From positions 21,359,139-21,423,138 of the forward strand of contig CM051512.1 in NCBI GenBank assembly GCA_028015205.1: a DNA stretch of 64,000 bases, read 5' to 3'. This stretch comes from Mytilisepta virgata (lineage: Eukaryota > Mollusca > Bivalvia > Mytilida > Mytilidae). Position numbers and translations under genes: made by a program. Shown here one piece after another: positions 58,391 to 64,000 of this stretch (the stretch's first letter is position 1; the number at the start of each line of letters is the position of its first letter). A model generated the notes under the pieces. That model saw only the letters and a list, made by a program, of their open reading frames with translations, searched no databases and was not told the origin of the DNA.

Positions 58391-59310
58391 GAAGAAACGG
58401 GTGTTCATTGATCATTCCGGAGACGCTCAAAATTTCATCAGCGACATTTTTTGAATAAGACGGTTTTTTTCTCTAATTTATTTTTTGCATTTCTGATTGG
58501 TTTTGTATCTCTCGGGGCATGAAATGAATCATCTTTGGCCATTTTCAAAAAGACGTCTTTAGGGTTTGTCGATGTACTTTCCTGTGAAATTTTGGGGTGT
58601 GTTCTGACGTTTTTCTTCTCTTCACTGCTCGGTAGTGAATACTTACCCGAATATTCATAAACAGCAACTGACGCAATGTGACGTGTTTCTTAAATGTTTT
58701 GTTGTTCTTTAAAGTTGTACTATACCGGTGCATTGTGACTATTGTGGTTGGGTCAGGTGGTGGTGATATTGGTATAAATAATGTCTTCCCACTTTGTCTA
58801 ACTTTTGTACAATAAAGACCATATTTTTTGTTAAAAAGTACTCGGAAGTTATCAGATAATAAGTAGTCTTGATGAAAAACCTTTCCTTTGGTAGAATCCA
58901 TATACCACAGTCATCATAATACTTGGAGTGATTTGTAGATGAAAGTCTGTCTGCGTTGACTAGATTGTCCACTAAAAACCATACGTTCGATTTGTTTCTG
59001 GGAGGTAGTATTCAAAAACAATTTTCTTTTCCAGGATCGCTTCCAAGCACGTAAACATGGTAAAGGCAGATAAATGTTTTCCCTCTTTAAGCGTATTTAT
59101 ATTTGCTTTTTTGGAAAAGATGTTTCACTCTCGTTTCTATTTTCTAAGTAAGCTGTTGATTCTGATTGTTCTTATCGCTGTCTTTTTTATTTTGTTTTTC
59201 AAAATCGTCGTTATTATGGGTCAGTTCTGGAGAAGATTGTTCATTTGTAGCTGGTTTGTCAAAAAAATCATCGTCGCTAAAGAAAGATGTAAATTATTAA
59301 GAAGTATGTC
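58390..59310 (-). pseudogene. FLYWCH/MULE-type transposase-like gene relic
   Basis: Minus strand, several frames. In order: an acidic segment, FFSDDDFFDKPATNEQSSPEL (59290-59230); NLVNADRLSSTNHSKYYDD (about 58970-58910); KVFHQDYLLSDNFRVLF; IVTMHRYSTTLKNNKTFKK (about 58740-58685); KMAKDDSFHAPRDTKPIRNA (about 58555-58500); SKNVADEILSV...INEHPFLQQ (about 58465-58400). The order and wording recall a family of uncharacterised invertebrate proteins with an N-terminal FLYWCH-like region and a MULE transposase core; the core itself is cut off. At least three frameshifts. Confidence 0.45.
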
Positions 59311-59324
59311 CTTGTAGAATTTTT

Positions 59325-59756
59325 TCAGGGGCCAACGTTTAGCGTCATAATGTTGTTTATTCCCATTTCCCGAAACAGGAGGTTTTTAGAGGAAATATCA
59401 TCGCCCGCAACGTCGCCAGAAATATTAACTGTATGTTCTAAATCTGATTGTAAAAAGATCTTTGATGAAGGTTTGACATGTATTGAAGATATGTTGCATT
59501 TCGGAAAACTGTGATACGACAGAACAAAAGATAAATCTAATGCATATTTATTGCTTTTAAATACAGACACGAAATGGTTTGGTGTCCAAGAACCACATCC
59601 GTTTGAAATTCTTGAAGAATTGGACCACATTATCTTAACACTAGCTGTTGGTTCCCATACAGTGCTGACCACCATAAAAATGTCGAGAAAAACTAAAAGT
59701 CGAAATATTAACCAGACAATAAAATAAACCAATAATTGGGAACCAACTGAGCTCAT
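59325..59756 (-). CDS. Unrecognised 143-residue open frame with N-terminal hydrophobic segment
   Basis: Starts MSSVGSQLLVYFIVWLIFRL with about 30 hydrophobic residues (signal anchor or membrane segment), then a Ser/Asn/Lys-rich part with three cysteines. Ends LNVGP and stop. It lies directly upstream, in transcription direction, of the FLYWCH/MULE relic and may be an extension of it, or a chance frame. No splice sites or family can be argued with confidence. Confidence 0.25.
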   Translation of the reverse strand: MSSVGSQLLVYFIVWLIFRLLVFLDIFMVVSTVWEPTASVKIMWSNSSRISNGCGSWTPNHFVSVFKSNKYALDLSFVLSYHSFPKCNISSIHVKPSSKIFLQSDLEHTVNISGDVAGDDISSKNLLFREMGINNIMTLNVGP

Positions 59757-60510
59757 CTCTTCGCCGATCTGTACTCATATGAGGCGGACTTCATTCAAGG
59801 ACTACTACGTGAAAACAAAAAGTAGCCCAATCCTTTAGTTTCATTTTTCGCTATATAGATGACGTGTTGGCGTTAAATAACAACAAATTCCAAGACTGTC
59901 TACACCTCATCTATCCCAGTGAGCTTGAAATTAAGGATACTACAGATGCACCAAAGTCCGCTTCATATTTGGATTTGTTTCTTGAAATAGACAATGAGGG
60001 ACATTTGAAGACCAAACTTCGTGACAAACGTGATGACTTCAACTTTCCTATTGTTAACTTTCCCTTTGTAAGTAGCAATATATCAGCATCGCCTGCATAT
60101 TGCCTCTACGTTTCTCAGTTTATCCGATTTTCAAGGGCATGTCTGAGTTACGCTGACTTTGACAAAGAGGATTACTGCTGTCACAATTGCTTCTTAACCA
60201 GGGTTTTATCAGGGATAAGTTGATTGCATCACTTAGATGATGATGGACCTGTTCCCACTGTCGTAAGATTTCATGTGCCTCCAACGTTTTGACCTTGTTG
60301 ACCTTCACGACGGGTGCCATATACGGAGCAAGAACTGCTTACCCTTCCGGAGCACCTGGGTTCACTCTTGGTTTTTATAGGAGTTCGTGTTGTTCATTGT
60401 TTTTTTTTCAGTGTTTATTTGTTGTGCTTGTTCATTGGTCTTCCCTGGTTTGTCTGTCCAATGGAATACTTTTTTTTATTTGCTCCCTAGGTATATTTGT
60501 CCTCTTTTAA
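59757..60510 (+). mobile_element. Reverse-transcriptase element (mussel family), RT-to-3'-UTR fragment
   Basis: YIDD at 59852-59863, then LNNNKFQDCLHLIYPSELEI, KSASYLDLFLEID, KRDDFNFPIVNFPFVSS and a stop near 60221. The 3' UTR contains GGAGCACCTGGGTTCAC, TTGTCTGTCCAATGG and TTGCTCCCTAGGTATATTTG. This copy is uninterrupted at both sites where the intron 3 copy was invaded, so it serves as the empty-site reference. Confidence 0.7.
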
Positions 60511-60885
60511 TTCAAAGTGTAACATATTGTCGTAGTTTTAGTGTGGGTGTATTGACAATGATACAAAATGTATACATAATCCATTTTCCTGTAGGCAATG
60601 ACTTCGAGAATCTAGCTGTAACGTCAGTCCTCAAATTCAGTAGAACGATGGAAGCAACGTCTTGAGTTGGTGGCAGTTCAATTCGAAGTGAGGTTGAAAT
60701 TCCGCCGCTTGGTGTCAATTATGTCTTTTAATAGTTGCGTTCGGAATAACACATTCAAGCTAATTCACCACAATATGTCTAAATTTTAAACAATAATTGC
60801 ATAGATAAATATAGAAATGAAAAGATATTTATTATCATTTATCAGAGATTACTTATTGATTTAAATTAGACATAATATTTTTTAG
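60511..60885. other. AT-rich stretch with a weak coding candidate
   Basis: A 68-codon minus-strand frame (60718-60512) reads SLRIELPPTQDVASIVLLNL and TARFSKSLPTGKW, protein-like in composition but not recognised. No splice context supports it. Confidence 0.2.
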
Positions 60886-61830
60886 AATATAGCAAAGTGC
60901 TCTCCACCAATGAAACTATAGGATTTGATGTTTCTTAATTGTGAAGAATGAATGTAAAACTAAGTAAGGGATTATCCTATTGTTTTCTTACCATTCAAAA
61001 AAATGAATTCCTATAAATGATTTTCATTTTGCCCGAAGCACATTGATCACCTTACAGAATTTGTGAGTGAAGCTTATTAAAAATTGAATTTGAATTTGAA
61101 AAAAATAATAATGTTACTGTTTAGAATATAGCAAAGTGTTCTCGACCAACGAAATTATAGGATGTTTGATGTTTCTTAATTGTGAAGAATGAATGTAAAA
61201 CATGTTCTTAGTAAGGGATTATTCTATTGTTTTCTTACCATTCAAAACAATGAATTCATATTAATGAGTTACAACTGCCCGGAAGCACATTTTATCACCT
61301 TGCAGAATTTGTGAGTGAAGCTTATTAAAAATTGAACTTGAATTTGAAAAAAAATAATAATGTTACTGTAACAGTTGTAGTTTATAAGATCGGTAATTTT
61401 GAACGTTAAACACGATAAGACCAATACAAAAAAAGAAACATCTCATTAATTAAATTTTACCTACGTCTTTATCTAAAGGCATTAATTAATACTCAAAACT
61501 CAGATTACTTGACCCGCGGCTGGTAAGAATCGACATTTCAAGTATTCTGATATAATTAAAACAGGAGGTCAAATTAATATTATAATTTAATATATAAAAA
61601 GCTGTTTAATTCTTTTTATTGATCTGAACATTTAAATTTTAGCTAATTACTTTAAATCTGGCGTATTTGAATTATGTATAGAGGGGGCATTCCCTGTGGA
61701 ATAAAATATAGTTTTAACTCATATTTTGAAATTTATTGATTTAAACTGTCAATAAACAAAAAGATAATTCCTTACTTAAATGTAAAATGTTTTACATTCA
61801 TACTCACAATAAGGAAACACTATTGCATCG
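60886..61830. repeat. 0.7-kb dispersed repeat, copies 1 (partial) and 2
   Basis: 60886-61118 and 61119-61830 share TTTAGAATATAGCAAAGTG, ATTATAGGAT, GAAGAATGAATGTAAAAC and GAATTTGAATTTGAAAAAA. The second copy extends to ACTCACAATAAGGAAAC. Third copy at 62143-62830. Non-coding. Confidence 0.65.
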
Positions 61831-62045
61831 TACTGTCTTTGAATGTTTAAAATGCAATTAATTAAAAGTTCCCAAATTATTAGAAATGCATTAAATCACT
61901 ACGACTAATTCATAAATGAAATGTCTAAAAAAAAAAAATCATGCATTAACTATAAATTTTGCACTGACCTTGAAAACAATTACGCTTAATTAAAACCAAT
62001 CAAGCGGTCATTTGAGCCTTGAGCACTTTACAATATTCTAAGTTG

Positions 62046-62132
62046 GTAAGAGAATGATAATCCCTTTCTTCATGATATGTACTCGCTAACGCTCGTACTT
62101 AATCATGAAGAAAGGGTTAATCATTCTCTTAC
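62046..62132. repeat. Long hairpin: 31-bp arms, 25-nt loop
   Basis: Arms 62046-62076 and 62102-62132 are reverse complements except for three bases in the middle (AAT against TAA). It lies immediately before the third copy of the 0.7-kb repeat. Confidence 0.85.
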
Positions 62133-62142
62133 ATATACTTAG

Positions 62143-62830
62143 AATAAAGCAAAAATGCTCTCGACCAATGAAATTATAGGATTTTATGTTTCTTAATTGC
62201 GAAGAATGAATGTAAAACATGTTCTTAGTAAGGGATTATCCTATTGTTTTCTTACCATTCAAAACAATGAATTCCTATTAATGAGTTACAACTGCCCCGA
62301 AGCACATTTATCACCTTGCAGAATTTGTGGGTGGAGCTTATTAAAAATTGAATTTGAATTTGAAAAAAAAATATGTAACTTGTAGTTTTTAAGATCGGTA
62401 ATTTTGAACGTTAAACATGATAAGACCGATACAAAAAGAAACATCTCATTAAATCAATTTACCTACATCTTTGTCTAAAGGCATTAATTCTCTAAACTCA
62501 GATTGCTTGTCCCGTGGCTAGTAAGAATCGAAATTTCAAGTTTTGCGATATAATTAAAACAGGAGGTAAAATTAATATCAGAAATTAATATATAAAAGGT
62601 TGGTTAATTCTTTTTATTTGATCTGAACATTTAAATTTTAGCTTATTACATGTGCTTTATATATGAAGTAATATTTAAATTATGTATACAGGGGGCATTC
62701 CCTGTGGAATAAATATAGCTGTAACTCATATTTTGAAATTTATTGATTTAAACTAAATAAACAAAAAGATAATTTTTACTTAAATGTTACATGTTTTACT
62801 GTTTTACATTCATATTCACAATAAGGAAAT
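62143..62830. repeat. 0.7-kb dispersed repeat, copy 3
   Basis: Direct repeat of 61119-61830 with several per cent divergence. AT-rich, non-coding. Confidence 0.65.
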
Positions 62831-64000
62831 ACCGTACTGATAATACATGCTTAATTAAATAACATGCTTGTCAAGAATCAACACCATAACAATGCTAGAA
62901 AAAATTAAAGGTCGAAATATGACCTTGATATTTAATTAACATTGCTGAAGACAAAATAATAATTTCAAAGTATAACATACGTATAAATTGTAAACGAAAA
63001 ATACATAAATTAATATAGAAAGAAATAAAGAAGTTTTAACTCTTTTTAGCAATTTAAACACACGATCTTATTTCATACAAATCTTGTTATGCACGATTTA
63101 TTAATGTTTTGGGTAAGACCTGAAATAAATGTCATGTATATCAACTCTTTAACGTTCTGTGCGGCGTTGTTTGTATATTGAATAGAATAGAATGATAATT
63201 TAGATGTTATATGTGTCTTCGTTTGGTACGTATAAATAGATCAACATGATCAATAGAAAAATGGAGGACACAACGACGTAGATTGAATTAATTAAATGAA
63301 TAATATAAATTCAACTTTAAATACTTTTAAATCAGACTATGAATCTCTTTCCGAAAGATGACATTTTTATTACTTTTTCATATTTAACTAGAAAGATTCC
63401 CGCATGTTCAATCGATTATTTACTAAATCACCCGTACAAATAAACGCAACAATTGGAATTATTCAAGTTTTACTGAGTTATATCTACCAAAGCGTTTCTA
63501 ATCTTCTCAAGTATATGATTGGGAACTGTTAGATCGTCTGATACATACCTTTTAATCGATTTTTTTAAATGAAAAATCTATCAATTATTTTTTAATTGGT
63601 CCTAGTGTATAAATTTAATTGTCCTCAGAGGGAGGTCAATCAATTGAGAAGTCAAGTGTAAATGATCTCAGCATGTACGAGTTATTGATTATGTGTTTTG
63701 TTTATTGTTGAAACACAAGTTACAATAATGTGGCTCCTGTGATATCTTTTGACTCGACGGAGCTACAAAGGGGTACCATTGCTCGTAATGGAGCAAAGGA
63801 ATATCATTCAAACCGGGGATTCAGCACATTGAATTATCTTTTAATATGTAAAAACTTCAAAATTTGGGTAAAATTAAATGAAAAGTTTAGCCGATCCATT
63901 ATGCAGATTATTTAAATTGACAATTTTGGAGTTTATTGTATTGTTTTGATTTCAACGAATTCAAGGTTACAAGTTTGAAATGCCCTTAAAACACATGATA
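62831..64000. other. AT-rich sequence, nothing recognised
   Basis: No domain-bearing open frame. A 61-codon frame at 63730-63915 has no recognised motif. 63740-63840 is somewhat less AT-rich than its surroundings. Confidence 0.4.

Overview
The window looks like nuclear DNA of a bivalve mollusc, most likely a mussel (Mytilus or a close relative). It is AT-rich, its genes have introns, and it carries repeat types I associate with mussel genomes: hairpin-headed GTC-rich repeats, molluscan tRNA-derived SINEs, and a reverse-transcriptase element with a characteristic 3' UTR. The species call rests on recognition, not on a search. No rRNA, stand-alone tRNA gene or CRISPR array was seen.

The only host genes I can fully support are two paralogous flavin-containing monooxygenases resembling bacterial trimethylamine monooxygenase (Tmm). 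Copy 1 has coding exons at 7303-7462, 8886-9050, 9811-10501 and 11591-11927. Copy 2 has them at 36062-36221, 37944-38108, 42550-43240 and 54202-54538. Exon lengths (160, 165, 691 and 337 nt), splice phases and frame match exactly. Both encode 450 residues and differ at about 17 positions.

The layout is a nested tandem duplication. Unit 1 (about 1902-14490, 12.6 kb) is followed directly by unit 2 (14491-57677), which insertions have stretched to 43 kb. The junction at 14488-14490 shows GGC microhomology. Inside unit 2, a 6.35-kb block (20015-26367) is duplicated again as 26368-33150, with ACC microhomology at 26365-26367. That inner block holds a piggyBac-type transposase relic split by a 5'-truncated LINE, which is itself split by a 2.6-2.8 kb inverted-repeat DNA transposon.

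Region by region: 1-1750 LINE scraps (minus strand); 1902-7277 unit 1 upstream part (TTAA MITE, piggyBac relic, hairpin-headed array, SINE remnant); 7278-12005 FMO copy 1; 12401-14490 tandem-array element and a reverse-transcriptase-element tail; 14491-19317 start of unit 2 with a private 3.6-kb insert; 19318-33150 the inner duplication; 33151-36034 array element and full-length SINE; 36035-54617 FMO copy 2, whose intron 2 holds a 167-bp array element and whose intron 3 holds a reverse-transcriptase element interrupted by an LTR retrotransposon and a Helentron-like element; 54618-57677 the 3' part of unit 2; 57678-60510 retroelement and FLYWCH/MULE-like relics; 60511-64000 AT-rich DNA with a 0.7-kb repeat and a strong hairpin.

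The most unusual mobile element is the LTR retrotransposon at 44474-50349. It is Ty3/gypsy-like, yet its integrase lies before the reverse transcriptase, as in the Gmr1-like group. It is disabled by three frameshifts, two stops, an in-frame integrase duplication and a lost RNase H residue. A second theme is a set of hairpin-headed elements with about 150-167 bp internal arrays inserted between T residues, best explained as non-autonomous Helentron-like elements.
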